25,441 nucleotides of DNA. Origin: an uncultured Synergistaceae bacterium. Its GTDB lineage: Bacteria > Synergistota > Synergistia > Synergistales > Dethiosulfovibrionaceae. Made by a program: the position numbers and the translations under genes. The stretch spans positions 1 to 25,441 of the forward strand of contig CABTYW010000028.1 in NCBI GenBank assembly GCA_902489135.1. The letters run 5' to 3'. Numbering within the stretch: the first letter of the stretch is position 1; every line of letters starts with the position of its first letter. Below the pieces are notes generated by a model. The model ran no database searches. It was not told where the DNA came from and worked only from the letters and a program-made list of their open reading frames with translations. Shown one piece after another: positions 7,613-15,476 of this stretch.

Positions 7613-9178
7613 ATGGCAAACGCAAAATCGGGAAAAATGATACGCAACGCCCTGACCATGATGGCGGGTACCTTCTCCAGCAGAATTCTCGGCCTTCTCC
7701 GCGAAGTCATCACGGCGGCCTGTTTCGGCGCAAGCCGCTCTCTCGACGCTTTTTTTGTGGCCTATACCATTGCCAATCTCGGTCGTCAGCTGCTTGCGGA
7801 AGGGGCGCTGTCGGCGTCCTTCGTCCCCGTGTTTTCGCAGGTTCTGGAGCACGACGGCCGTCGGCGCGCCGAACATCTGGCGCGTCAGGCGCTGACAGTG
7901 ATCCTCTGTGCCGGCACGGGCGTCGTTCTGGCGGGAATGGTGTTCAGCCCTCAGCTCATCGCCCTGATCGCTCCCGGTTTTTCGGCGGAAAAGGCGCGTC
8001 TGGCGGCGTCCATGACGCGGCAGATGTTCCCCTTTCTGCTGTTCATCTCCGCCGCGGCTTTGGTGATGGGAGCGCTGAACAGCATGGACTGTTTTCTTGT
8101 CCCCGCTCTGGCGCCGGCGCTGAGCAACGCGGCTTACATTGTCACCGTGATTTTGACATCGCGCACGTGGGGCGTTCAGGGACTTGTTGCGGCCGTACTT
8201 CTGGGCGGCGCGGCGCAGCTTCTTTTTCAGTGGTGGTGGGCGGCTTCGTCGGAAGGTTTCCTTCTGGTGCCGGCCCGTCCCGACGGCAAAGACGCCGAAC
8301 TGAAGCGGATGCTGAAGCTGTTTCTGCCCTATGCGGCGGGACTGTCGCTCAATCAGCTCAATCCCGTTCTCGGCCGATTTTTCGGTTCGTTCCTTGAGGA
8401 CGGCGCCATTTCCATGCTGAACTACTCCAATCGGGTCATTCAGCTTCCTTTGGGGCTTGTGGTCATCGCTGTCTCCCAGGCCGTTTTGCCCGAACTTTCG
8501 CGCTGTATGGGGCGCGGCGACGACCTTTTTGCTTCCACGCTGCGCGACGCTCTTCGCTTTGCGCTCTTCGTGATTTTGCCCGTCACTTTGGGAACTGTGC
8601 TGATTTCATCGGAAGCCGTCAACTTTCTGTTTTATCGCGGCGCCTTCAACGATGCCGCGTGGCGCGGCACGGCCTCCACGCTGTTTTATTCGGCGCTCGG
8701 CCTTCCCGGCATGGCCTGTTCCACCGTGGTGATGCGCGCCCTCTTCGCGCGGTCGCTGCCCCGTCAGGCCATGGCCATGACCGCCGCCAGCGTGGTCGGG
8801 ACGCTGGTCTTTTCGGCGGCGCTGGTTTTTCCCATGGGCATGGACGGCATCGCTCTGGCCGGGTCTCTGGCTTTTACCTTTTCAGGCGGCGTCGGCCTGT
8901 TCATGCTGCACCGCCACATGACGGCGCCGCTGCGCCTTGTGTCGGCAAATTGGGCGGCCAAAACGGCGGCGTGTTGCGCGGCCATGGGCGCGGCGGGGGC
9001 GGCGTGGAAGTTCCTTTGGCGCTACCCCGCCGACGCCTCGCTGTGGATGCGCGGAGGCTGGATTTTGGGCGTTACGGCGCTGTGCGCCCTTCTCTATGGA
9101 GGAGTAAGCAGGAAATTGGGTTGCGAGGAGTGGATTCTCATCGATGCAGCCTTTCACAGATCCCACGGGAGGAGGTGA
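7613..9178 (+). CDS. murJ: Lipid II flippase MurJ (MviN family)
   Basis: This 521-residue polytopic membrane protein has the MurJ N-terminus (TMMAGTFSSRILGLLREVITAACFGAS can be read in pieces at about 15-41) and the motif AEGALSASFVPVF near 62. Many hydrophobic segments are consistent with the 14 of the family, and NYSNRVIQLPLGLVVIAVSQ lies near 270. MurJ moves lipid-linked peptidoglycan precursor across the cytoplasmic membrane. GGAGG at 7605-7609 is only three bases from ATG 7613; another in-frame ATG at 7637 is possible. A 127-base gap separates it from lptB with no clear promoter. The stop lies inside the ribosome site of the next gene. Confidence 0.93.
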   Translation: MANAKSGKMIRNALTMMAGTFSSRILGLLREVITAACFGASRSLDAFFVAYTIANLGRQLLAEGALSASFVPVFSQVLEHDGRRRAEHLARQALTVILCAGTGVVLAGMVFSPQLIALIAPGFSAEKARLAASMTRQMFPFLLFISAAALVMGALNSMDCFLVPALAPALSNAAYIVTVILTSRTWGVQGLVAAVLLGGAAQLLFQWWWAASSEGFLLVPARPDGKDAELKRMLKLFLPYAAGLSLNQLNPVLGRFFGSFLEDGAISMLNYSNRVIQLPLGLVVIAVSQAVLPELSRCMGRGDDLFASTLRDALRFALFVILPVTLGTVLISSEAVNFLFYRGAFNDAAWRGTASTLFYSALGLPGMACSTVVMRALFARSLPRQAMAMTAASVVGTLVFSAALVFPMGMDGIALAGSLAFTFSGGVGLFMLHRHMTAPLRLVSANWAAKTAACCAAMGAAGAAWKFLWRYPADASLWMRGGWILGVTALCALLYGGVSRKLGCEEWILIDAAFHRSHGRR

Positions 9179-9185
9179 GCCCTCA

Positions 9186-9719
9186 ATGAAAAAAATTTTG
9201 AGCACTCTTTTCGGCGCTTTGCTGCTGATTGGCGCTTCGGCGGCTTTTTCGGCCATGTCGCCCGATGAACTTATGAAAACCCGCTCGGTGCTTTTGTGGG
9301 TGGGCGGCAGCAAGGTGGGCGATCTGATGGTGGGAGCCGACGCCAAATTGCAGTTTCAGTTCATCGACCGCCCTTTGGCGGAACGCATTTATTCCGATCC
9401 CGGCAGTTTTCCCGATATGATCGTCTGGAATGCGTCCTACATCGACAAGGCGTCGCGCGGGCGGTGCAATTTGGTGCTGATGATTTACAAGGCCGTCAAT
9501 CGCTGGAATTTCGACCCCGAAAAAATTCGAGTCAACGGCGAGCCCATTGGGCCCAAGCGTCTTTACACCAGCCTGCTTTCCAAGCCCGTAGGCAATTTGC
9601 CCGCGGGAACCATGGACGCCGTGGCTTTCGGAGTGCCCAGGTCTCTGTCGAAGCCGGGGGCGAAGATTGTGTTCAGTTACGGGGACTTTAAGTCCGAATT
9701 TATCGTTCCGGAAAAGTGA
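9186..9719 (+). CDS. Exported protein of unknown function
   Basis: I do not recognise this 177-residue protein. It starts with a clear signal peptide (MKKILSTLFGALLLIGASAAFSA, cut near residue 22), so it acts outside the cytoplasmic membrane. The mature part has alternating strand-like segments (RSVLLWVGGSKVGDLMVGAD, RCNLVLMIYKAVNRW) and no cysteine pair or known catalytic motif. GGAGGTGAG at 9171-9179 overlaps the murJ stop and leaves six bases to ATG 9186, so it is co-expressed with murJ. An envelope role is inferred only from the signal and the neighbour. Confidence 0.8.
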   Translation: MKKILSTLFGALLLIGASAAFSAMSPDELMKTRSVLLWVGGSKVGDLMVGADAKLQFQFIDRPLAERIYSDPGSFPDMIVWNASYIDKASRGRCNLVLMIYKAVNRWNFDPEKIRVNGEPIGPKRLYTSLLSKPVGNLPAGTMDAVAFGVPRSLSKPGAKIVFSYGDFKSEFIVPEK

Positions 9720-9729
9720 GGTCTTGAAC

Positions 9730-9906
9730 ATGGCAGGTCATGTTTTTAAATGCGCCCTGTGCGGCGAGGAAATAAAGGGCGACGCCCGTCCGGTACGCTG
9801 TCCCAAGTGTGGAGGAAAGGCCTTTGTCCACCTTTCCGGCGAACCTTTGAAGAGAAAAGCGGGCTGCACCGGTTCCTGCGGCGGATGCGGCGGATGCTGC
9901 CATTAA
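9730..9906 (+). CDS. Small zinc-ribbon protein with Cys/Gly tail
   Basis: The 58-residue protein has two CxxC knuckles (Cys8/Cys11 and Cys24/Cys27), the layout of a rubredoxin- or zinc-ribbon-type metal site. A short linker leads to a tail rich in Cys and Gly (CTGSCGGCGGCCH, Cys46, 50, 53, 56, 57). ATG 9730 follows the previous stop by ten bases, with GTGAGGTC as a weak ribosome site. An upstream in-frame start at 9667 would overlap the previous gene and is less likely. The last 13 bases overlap the tsaD start, suggesting coupling. The function is unknown; metal binding is inferred. Confidence 0.7.
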   Translation: MAGHVFKCALCGEEIKGDARPVRCPKCGGKAFVHLSGEPLKRKAGCTGSCGGCGGCCH

Positions 9907-10934
9907 CGCGCCCTTTCCTGACGCTGGGCATCGAAAGCAGCTGCGACGACACCTCTTTGGCGCTGCTCGAAGGACCCCGCTGCGTGAGAAGTTGGAACAT
10001 CTCAAGCCAGATCGGCACTCACGCCCGCTTCGGCGGCGTTGTCCCCGAATACGCCTCAAGAATGCACCTCGAGGCGATTTTGCCGCTAACTGAAGACGTT
10101 CTGCGCTCCGGCGGCGTGACCGATCCCGCCGACTGCCTGAATCTCATTGCCGTGACCCGCGGTCCCGGGCTCATGGGGTCGCTGCTGGTGGGCGTCATGG
10201 CCGCCAAGGCCTTCGCTCAGGCGTGGAACGTTCCCATACTGGGCGTCAACCATTTAGAAGGTCATATTTACGCCAACATGGTGGACCACGACGATCTGGA
10301 ATTTCCCTTTTTGTGCATGGTGGTCTCCGGCGGCCACACTGAAATCGTTCTGGCAAAAAGCGCCGGAGAGTTCGTTGTTCTGGGAACCACGCAGGACGAT
10401 GCGGCGGGCGAGGCCTTCGACAAAGTGGCCAAGGTGCTGGGGCTGCCCTATCCGGGAGGCCCCGTCATCGACAAACTGGCTCAGCGCGGCGACGCCCGGG
10501 CCTTTCGTTTCCCCGACACCGCCCGAACGGTGGAAGGGTTGAACTTCAGCTTCAGCGGGCTGAAAACGGCGGCCATGAACCAGATCAACTCCATGAAATT
10601 GAAGGGGGCGGCAATCCCCGTCGAGGATTTCTGCGCCTCGTTCCGCGAGGCGGTGGTGGGGACGCTGCTCACTCGCCTTCGGCAGGCCGCCGCGCTCACG
10701 GGCGTCAGAAGGGTGGCCATTTCGGGCGGTGTGGCGGCCAACAGCCGGTTCCGTCAGGCCGTCGCCGAAGAGAAGGGTTGGGAGGCTTTTCTGCCGTCGA
10801 AGATGTTTTGTACCGACAACGGCGTAATGGTGGCCGCGGCAGGCTACGCGGCATGGCAGACCGGACGGCGCGGCGGCATTGATCTGTCGCCCGATCCGAC
10901 GCTCGATTTGGGAGAGGACGGTGCGGGAACGTGA
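9894..10934 (+). CDS. tsaD: tRNA N6-threonylcarbamoyladenosine transferase TsaD
   Basis: TsaD puts the threonylcarbamoyl group on A37 of tRNAs reading ANN codons, working with TsaB and TsaE in the cytoplasm. The 346-residue frame shows GIESSCDDT (12-20), the metal ligands in NHLEGH (His120, His124), VVSGGHTEIV (143-152), FSFSGLKTA (218-226), ISGGVAANSRF (276-286) and the metal Asp308 in CTDNG. Length matches the family (E. coli 337). ATG 9894 is chosen because the conserved LTLGIESS begins nine residues later; it overlaps the preceding small gene by 13 bases. The stop overlaps the next gene (GTGA). Confidence 0.95.
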   Translation: MLPLTRPFLTLGIESSCDDTSLALLEGPRCVRSWNISSQIGTHARFGGVVPEYASRMHLEAILPLTEDVLRSGGVTDPADCLNLIAVTRGPGLMGSLLVGVMAAKAFAQAWNVPILGVNHLEGHIYANMVDHDDLEFPFLCMVVSGGHTEIVLAKSAGEFVVLGTTQDDAAGEAFDKVAKVLGLPYPGGPVIDKLAQRGDARAFRFPDTARTVEGLNFSFSGLKTAAMNQINSMKLKGAAIPVEDFCASFREAVVGTLLTRLRQAAALTGVRRVAISGGVAANSRFRQAVAEEKGWEAFLPSKMFCTDNGVMVAAAGYAAWQTGRRGGIDLSPDPTLDLGEDGAGT

Positions 10935-11386
10935 GAGGGAAAAGGAAAAACAGGGGATTTACGCTGATTGAGATGTTGATTGTAATCACCCTTATCGGCA
11001 TCCTTTCGGGCGGACTGATGCTCACCATGAGTGCCGGGACCGACAAGGCCGAAGCGTCGCGCATCGTCAGCGACCTGAACAGCATGAAGCTTGCGGCGGG
11101 CCTCTATTATGCCGATCACCTGGACGGAACAATGACGCCCTCGCCGGAGGCGCTGAAGCCCTACATGACGGCTCCGAACGCGCTGAGCGGCGATCGTTAC
11201 CAATTTTTGAAAGACGAAGATTCGGGGCAGTGGTTCGTGGGCTGCTCCATTTCGGGAGTTTCCGTGGGCGTGCGGGACCGCCTGAAAGCCATGGCGTCGG
11301 CCAACGGCCTGCGCCGCGGCGCGACTTCCGATGACGCCGACGTTTACGACGGCGGAGAAAACGGCGTTTACGTCAGAGTTCGATGA
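10931..11386 (+). CDS. Type IV pilin-like / pseudopilin protein
   Basis: The 151-residue protein has a prepilin leader MRGKRKNRG followed by FTLIEMLIVITLIGIL, the class III signal cut between Gly9 and Phe10 with Glu at mature position 5, then a hydrophobic helix. The rest resembles small GspG/PilE-like major pseudopilins but has little recognisable sequence. It would be processed by a prepilin peptidase and assembled in a pilus or type II secretion-like filament. It starts with GTG overlapping the tsaD stop and is followed by a strong terminator. No other pilus gene is nearby, so it looks like an orphan. Confidence 0.85.
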   Translation: MRGKRKNRGFTLIEMLIVITLIGILSGGLMLTMSAGTDKAEASRIVSDLNSMKLAAGLYYADHLDGTMTPSPEALKPYMTAPNALSGDRYQFLKDEDSGQWFVGCSISGVSVGVRDRLKAMASANGLRRGATSDDADVYDGGENGVYVRVR

Positions 11387-11398
11387 ACCTTTGAGATC

Positions 11399-11431
11399 AA
11401 AGGCGTCCTCCTGTGCGGAGGGCGCCTTTTT
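11399..11431 (+). terminator. Rho-independent terminator after the pilin-like gene
   Basis: AAAGGCGTCCTCC (11399-11411) pairs with GGAGGGCGCCTTT (11417-11429), 13 bp with one G-T pair and a 5-base loop, followed by T5. It closes the long + strand run that begins with the aldolase. Confidence 0.85.
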
Positions 11432-11509
11432 GATGATGTTGAAGAGTTTTTGACGAATTGCAGTGAAATTATTTCTGTAAAATGTTGTGCAATCGGTTTC
11501 CCTTTTTTG

Positions 11510-11518
11510 TGTTATAAT
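11510..11518 (+). promoter_or_regulatory. Extended -10 promoter of the nucleobase permease gene
   Basis: TGT directly before a perfect TATAAT (11513-11518) forms an extended -10 element. TTGTGC (11485-11490) is 22 bases upstream, too far for a standard -35. A TTGACG at 11450 could belong to a second, weaker promoter. The leader would be about 30 bases. Confidence 0.55.
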
Positions 11519-11554
11519 GCCAAAGAGAAAAAAATCACCGAGGGGGTTCCTGAG

Positions 11555-12931
11555 ATGGCACAAAAACAACTTGTTTACGGAGTGAACGATGTCCCGTCGC
11601 CGTTAATTCTTCTGTTGGCCGGAGCGCAGCACGTGCTGACGCTTTTCGGGGCGACGACGCTGGTTCCGCTCATTGTCGGCCCGGCCATGGGCATGGATCA
11701 AACGCAGGTGGCCATGTTTATTTCCTGTGTGTACTTCGCCATGGGGATCTGCACGCTCATTCAGGTCAGTCCCTTCGGCTCGGGTCTGCCCATCGTGCAG
11801 GGGTCAAGTTTCAGCTTCATTCCTCCCATTATGACCATCGTGGGAATTTATTCGGCTCAGGGCGCCAACGTGGTTATGCAGTACGTGGGCGGTGCGCTCA
11901 TCGCCGGCGGCGTCTGCCTGCTTCTTCTGGGGCACTTCGGTTTTATCGGAAAAATTCGGCGCTATGTGGGCCCCATCACGGTGGGTACCACCATTATGGC
12001 CATCGGATTTTCACTGGCCGACACGGCGGTGAGTTTTAACGCGGCCAAGTATTGGCCGGCGTCGCTGGCTGTGGTGGCTCTGATTTTCCTGTTCGGTCTC
12101 GGCACAAAACATCGCTACGTCAACATCTTTTCGGTGCTCATGAGCGTTGCCGCGGTCTGGATGGCGTGCTTCATTCTCAGCGCCGCCGGCGTATTTAAAG
12201 AGGGACATCCCGTCTACATCAGCCTGGCCAACGTGAAGAGCGCCAAATGGTTTCAGTTTACGGGGCTGGCTCCCTGGGGGATGCCCAAATTCAGCCTGGT
12301 GGCTTTCGGCGCCATCCTGGCGGGATTTTTCTCGGTCATCCTGGAAAGCATCGGCGATTACTTCAACGTCTGCAACGCCGCCAACCTTCCCGATCCTTCG
12401 GAGACGCAGATCAACAAGGGCATCCGCGCCGAAGGGCTGGGCTGCATTTTCGGCGGTCTGACGGGAGCCGTGGCCTGCACTAGCTACACCGAGAACATCG
12501 GCCTCATCGGTCTGACGGGCATCGCTTCGCGCTGGGTGGTGCGCATGGGCGCCATTTTGCTGGTGTGCATGAGCATGATCGGCAAGTTCGGCGCGCTCAT
12601 CGCCACGTTGCCGTCGCCCATTATCGGCGGTTGCTACATCGCGCTCTTCGGGACCATCGGCGCTTTGGGAATTCAAAATCTGACGCGCGCCGATATGCAG
12701 AAACAGCGCAACGTCATGATCGTGGGCTTCTCCTTCCTGATGGCGCTGGGGCTGCCGGGCTGGGTCACCGCACAAAAGGAAGCTTTCTTCGCCTGGGGCA
12801 TCGCGGGACAGATTTTCTGGGCTGTGGGCAAGACGTCCATGGCCGTGGCGGGGCTTTCGGCCTGTCTTTTGGACAACCTGATCCCCGGCACTGGCGAGGA
12901 ACGGGGATTTAAGAGCGCTCAGCAGGATTAA
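11555..12931 (+). CDS. NCS2-family nucleobase permease (uracil/xanthine type)
   Basis: The 458-residue inner-membrane transporter has many hydrophobic segments. Family signs are AGAQHVLTLFGATTLVPLIVG (residues about 22-42, read in part), IVQGSSFSF near 85, ILESIGDYFNVCNAAN near 265, and the NCS2 signature ENIGLIGLTG near 312. NCS2 proteins import uracil, xanthine or uric acid with protons or sodium. The exact base cannot be decided from sequence. ATG 11555 is preceded by GAGGGGG with nine bases' spacing; the frame is open further upstream but overlaps the promoter. It is a single-gene unit with its own promoter and a hairpin behind it. Confidence 0.88.
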   Translation: MAQKQLVYGVNDVPSPLILLLAGAQHVLTLFGATTLVPLIVGPAMGMDQTQVAMFISCVYFAMGICTLIQVSPFGSGLPIVQGSSFSFIPPIMTIVGIYSAQGANVVMQYVGGALIAGGVCLLLLGHFGFIGKIRRYVGPITVGTTIMAIGFSLADTAVSFNAAKYWPASLAVVALIFLFGLGTKHRYVNIFSVLMSVAAVWMACFILSAAGVFKEGHPVYISLANVKSAKWFQFTGLAPWGMPKFSLVAFGAILAGFFSVILESIGDYFNVCNAANLPDPSETQINKGIRAEGLGCIFGGLTGAVACTSYTENIGLIGLTGIASRWVVRMGAILLVCMSMIGKFGALIATLPSPIIGGCYIALFGTIGALGIQNLTRADMQKQRNVMIVGFSFLMALGLPGWVTAQKEAFFAWGIAGQIFWAVGKTSMAVAGLSACLLDNLIPGTGEERGFKSAQQD

Positions 12932-12985
12932 GGCGGCATTTTTCCGAAACGGACGGACGTTCGGAACGAATAGAACGGAAACAGC

Positions 12986-13038
12986 GCATACCGAAAGGCT
13001 CGGGGGAACTTTTCCCGAGCCTTTCGGTATGCTAAAAT
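12986..13038 (+). terminator. 19-bp hairpin after the permease, next to a -10 box
   Basis: A perfect 19-bp stem runs from GCATACCGAAAGG at 12986 to its mirror ending at 13032, with a 9-base loop ending in TTTT. It is followed by TAAAATAACG, not a strong T run. TGCTAAAAT at 13030-13038 is at the same time an extended -10 for the next gene (ATG 13065). The hairpin therefore probably ends the permease transcript just where the next one may begin. Confidence 0.55.
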
Positions 13039-13064
13039 AACGAAGGAGACGGGAGCGTGAAGAA

Positions 13065-13868
13065 ATGGTCCGACTGACACCGCGGCGTCGGAAAATCGCC
13101 CAATATCTTGAGACGCTTTACTGTGGATACAATCGTCGGGAATACGTTTCTCCCGATCCGCTTCAGTTTTTGTACGGCTACGGCCGCACGGAAGACCGCG
13201 AGATTGCGGCGCTGATTGCGTCGTCACTGGCCTACGGCCGCGTGGCCATGATCCTTCGCGGCGTGAGGACGCTGTTGGACGCCATGGGCGGCTCACCTCG
13301 GGCTTTTGTGGAAGAAGGATCGCCGAAAGAGTGGCGCGAACGCTTTCGTTCCTTTCGCCATCGTTTCACCGACGGCGACGACGTGGCGTATCTTCTGGAA
13401 GGCGTCCGCCGGGTTGTCGCCGCTTACGGCTCGCTGGGAGCGGCTTTGGCGCAATGGCGGAGGGAGCGTGGCAGTCTGGTCGGCGCACTTGACGCCCTAG
13501 TGGAACACCTGGCGGCGGGGCGTCCAAATTCTCTGCTGAGCCGTCCCTGCGGCGGCAGCGCCTGCAAGCGCCATTTCCTCATGCTCCGCTGGATGACGCG
13601 TTCTGACGGCGTTGACCCCGGCGGCTGGGAGGCGCTCAATCCCGCAGAGCTTTTGGTCCCCTTGGATACGCATATGTACCGAATTTGCGAGGCGCTGCGC
13701 TTTACGCGCCGCAGGTGCGCCGACCTGAAAACGGCGGAGGAAGTCACCGCAGTCTTCCGTCTGATGCGTGCCGATGACCCGGTGCGCTATGATTTCACGC
13801 TGACGCGTTTCGGCATCCGTCCCGAGTTGGAGCAGAACGATTTGATTGAGCAGTGCCGCCGCCGGTGA
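13065..13868 (+). CDS. TIGR02757 / DUF2400 family protein
   Basis: The 267-residue cytoplasmic protein matches the TIGR02757 pattern. It has REIAALIASSLAYGRV near 45, CKRHFLMLRWMTRSDGVDPGGW near 167 (read in part), LLVPLDTHMYRI near 197, and the conserved end DDPVRYDFTLTRFGI near 236. The family is widespread in anaerobes and Bacteroidetes and has no established function. Helical DNA-glycosylase-like folds have been suggested for related proteins, which I cannot confirm here. GGGAG nine bases upstream supports ATG 13065. Confidence 0.85.
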   Translation: MVRLTPRRRKIAQYLETLYCGYNRREYVSPDPLQFLYGYGRTEDREIAALIASSLAYGRVAMILRGVRTLLDAMGGSPRAFVEEGSPKEWRERFRSFRHRFTDGDDVAYLLEGVRRVVAAYGSLGAALAQWRRERGSLVGALDALVEHLAAGRPNSLLSRPCGGSACKRHFLMLRWMTRSDGVDPGGWEALNPAELLVPLDTHMYRICEALRFTRRRCADLKTAEEVTAVFRLMRADDPVRYDFTLTRFGIRPELEQNDLIEQCRRR

Positions 13869-13921
13869 ATGAAGGGCGGCACGGAGTCGAAGTGATTTTT
13901 TTGAAAAAAGGATGATTTTGA

Positions 13922-14440
13922 ATGAAGAAAAAATTTTTGGCGGCGTTGTTCTTTTTGGTTTTGCTGGCTTCGGCGGCGTCGGCCGCGGCGAAAATCGGGA
14001 ACTTCCGGAGCACCGATCTTCAGGGAAATTCCATTGACGAGCGGATGTTTCAGAACGCCCGCCTGACGGTGCTCAACGTATGGGGCACCTTCTGCCCGCC
14101 CTGTCTGCGCGAGTTGCCCGCTCTGGGCAGACTGAGCAAAGAGTTCGCCCCCCAGAGCGTGCAGATCGTGGGTCTGGTCTCCGATTGGTTTGATCAATCG
14201 GGAAATCCGAGCCCCCGTCAAATTGACACAGCGCGTCTTCTGGTGAAGAAAACGGGCGCCGACTACCCCCACGCGCTGCTGAGCGCCGGCCTTATGGAGT
14301 ATCTCGGCCCCATCGACGCGGTGCCGCAGACCTTTTTCGTGAACGGCCGCGGAGAAATTATCGGCGCGGTGACGGGGGCCCGCAGCGAGGAGAGTTGGCG
14401 CGGCATTTTCAGCGCCATGCTGAAAAAAGCGGAGCTCTAG
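13922..14440 (+). CDS. TlpA/ResA-like thiol-disulfide oxidoreductase, exported
   Basis: The 172-residue protein has an N-terminal signal peptide (MKKKFLAALFFLVLLASAASA, cut near 21-23) and a thioredoxin fold with active site WGTFCPPC (Cys58, Cys61). The cis-proline region is AVPQTFFV (Pro135). It would reduce or shuffle disulfides outside the cytoplasmic membrane. AAAGGAT stands before ATG 13922. It is followed at eight bases by a 45-residue CD1871A-type peptide and then a membrane 4Fe-4S protein, an order also known in clostridia. That suggests the membrane protein passes electrons to it. Confidence 0.9.
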   Translation: MKKKFLAALFFLVLLASAASAAAKIGNFRSTDLQGNSIDERMFQNARLTVLNVWGTFCPPCLRELPALGRLSKEFAPQSVQIVGLVSDWFDQSGNPSPRQIDTARLLVKKTGADYPHALLSAGLMEYLGPIDAVPQTFFVNGRGEIIGAVTGARSEESWRGIFSAMLKKAEL

Positions 14441-14447
14441 GGCGCCC

Positions 14448-14585
14448 ATGGGAAACAACAAAACCGCCTTTCTGCTGCTGGCATCGGCGATGGCGCTTAT
14501 CGCCGCAGGCGCGGCGGCCGGCCAGAGCGCCGAGGTCTTCATGAAGGCGACGCAGGTCTGTCTGGAGTGCATCGGAATTGGCTGA
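14448..14585 (+). CDS. CD1871A-type CXXC membrane peptide
   Basis: This 45-residue frame is easily missed. MGNNKTAFLLLASAM is followed by an Ala-rich hydrophobic segment (to residue 24), then VFMKATQVCLECIGIG at the end. The terminal CLECIGIG with Cys38/Cys41 is the hallmark of the CD1871A family. The peptide likely has one membrane helix and shows the dithiol on the outer side. It lies eight bases after the thioredoxin gene, and its stop overlaps the TTG start of the 4Fe-4S protein by eight bases. Its function is unproven; a thiol relay between the neighbours is inferred. Confidence 0.85.
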   Translation: MGNNKTAFLLLASAMALIAAGAAAGQSAEVFMKATQVCLECIGIG

Positions 14586-15462
14586 TCGCAGAAGAACTTT
14601 TTTTCAGCTTGCCTGGACGGCGCTGACCAACGGCTACGCGGCGGGGTTCCTGAAAGGGAACATCTACCGCGGAACGCTGAAGCGTTTCTGCCTCCCCGGG
14701 CTCAACTGCTATTCCTGTCCCGGCGCGCTGGGGGCGTGTCCCGTGGGGTCTTTTCAGGCGGCTCTGACGGGAACTTCACCGCACTTTCCCGCCTACGTGC
14801 TGGGATTTCTGCTGTTCTTCGGCGCTCTGGCGGGACGTCTGGTCTGCGGCTGGCTGTGTCCCTTCGGCCTGGTGCAGGATCTGCTGCACAAAATTCCGGG
14901 AGTGAAAAAGCGCAAAAATCTGCCGGGACACTCCGTCCTGTTGCGTCTCAAGTACGTTGTCCTGGCGGCATTGGTGGTCATTCTGCCGCTGCTGGCGCGC
15001 GACGAGCTGCTCAACGTCAGCGATCCGTGGTTCTGCAAATATCTGTGCCCTTCGGGAACGCTCATGGGCGGAGTGCCGCTGCTGGCGCTCAACGAAGGCT
15101 TCCGAGGCGCCGCGGGGCTGATTTTCGGATGGAAAAGTCTCATTCTCGTCGCGCTGATGCTGCTGTCGGTGAAATGCTTTCGGCCGTTTTGCAAGTATCT
15201 GTGTCCTCTGGGGGCCTTTTACGGATTTTTCAACACCGTCGCCCTGTTCCGCTACCGCTTCAGGCCCGACCGCTGTACGGGCTGCGGCGCCTGCGCACAC
15301 CGCTGCCCCATGGGCGTTGCTCTGCCGCAGCGCCCCAATTCGGCGGAGTGCATCCGCTGCGGCAGATGTCTTGAAGTTTGTCCCACCGACGCGCTGACTG
15401 GCGCTTTGAAAAGGGACTCTGAAGCGTCTTCGGCTGCAAAACCGCAGCGGCAGAGCCCGTGA
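14578..15462 (+). CDS. Membrane 4Fe-4S binding protein (NapH/CcoG-like)
   Basis: The 294-residue protein has about four to five membrane helices and many cysteines. An N-terminal set lies at Cys38/44/47/54, and three CxxxCP motifs follow (CGWLCPFG near 90, CKYLCPSG near 153, CKYLCPLG near 205). A C-terminal 2x[4Fe-4S] ferredoxin domain has CTGCGACAHRC (233-243) and CIRCGRCLEVC (258-268). Such polyferredoxins move electrons across or along the membrane. It starts with TTG 14578 inside the end of the preceding small gene, so it is coupled to it. The electron donor is not in the window. Cofactors are inferred from the motifs. Confidence 0.88.
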   Translation: MADRRRTFFQLAWTALTNGYAAGFLKGNIYRGTLKRFCLPGLNCYSCPGALGACPVGSFQAALTGTSPHFPAYVLGFLLFFGALAGRLVCGWLCPFGLVQDLLHKIPGVKKRKNLPGHSVLLRLKYVVLAALVVILPLLARDELLNVSDPWFCKYLCPSGTLMGGVPLLALNEGFRGAAGLIFGWKSLILVALMLLSVKCFRPFCKYLCPLGAFYGFFNTVALFRYRFRPDRCTGCGACAHRCPMGVALPQRPNSAECIRCGRCLEVCPTDALTGALKRDSEASSAAKPQRQSP

Positions 15463-15476
15463 GAGGGGAATACGCC

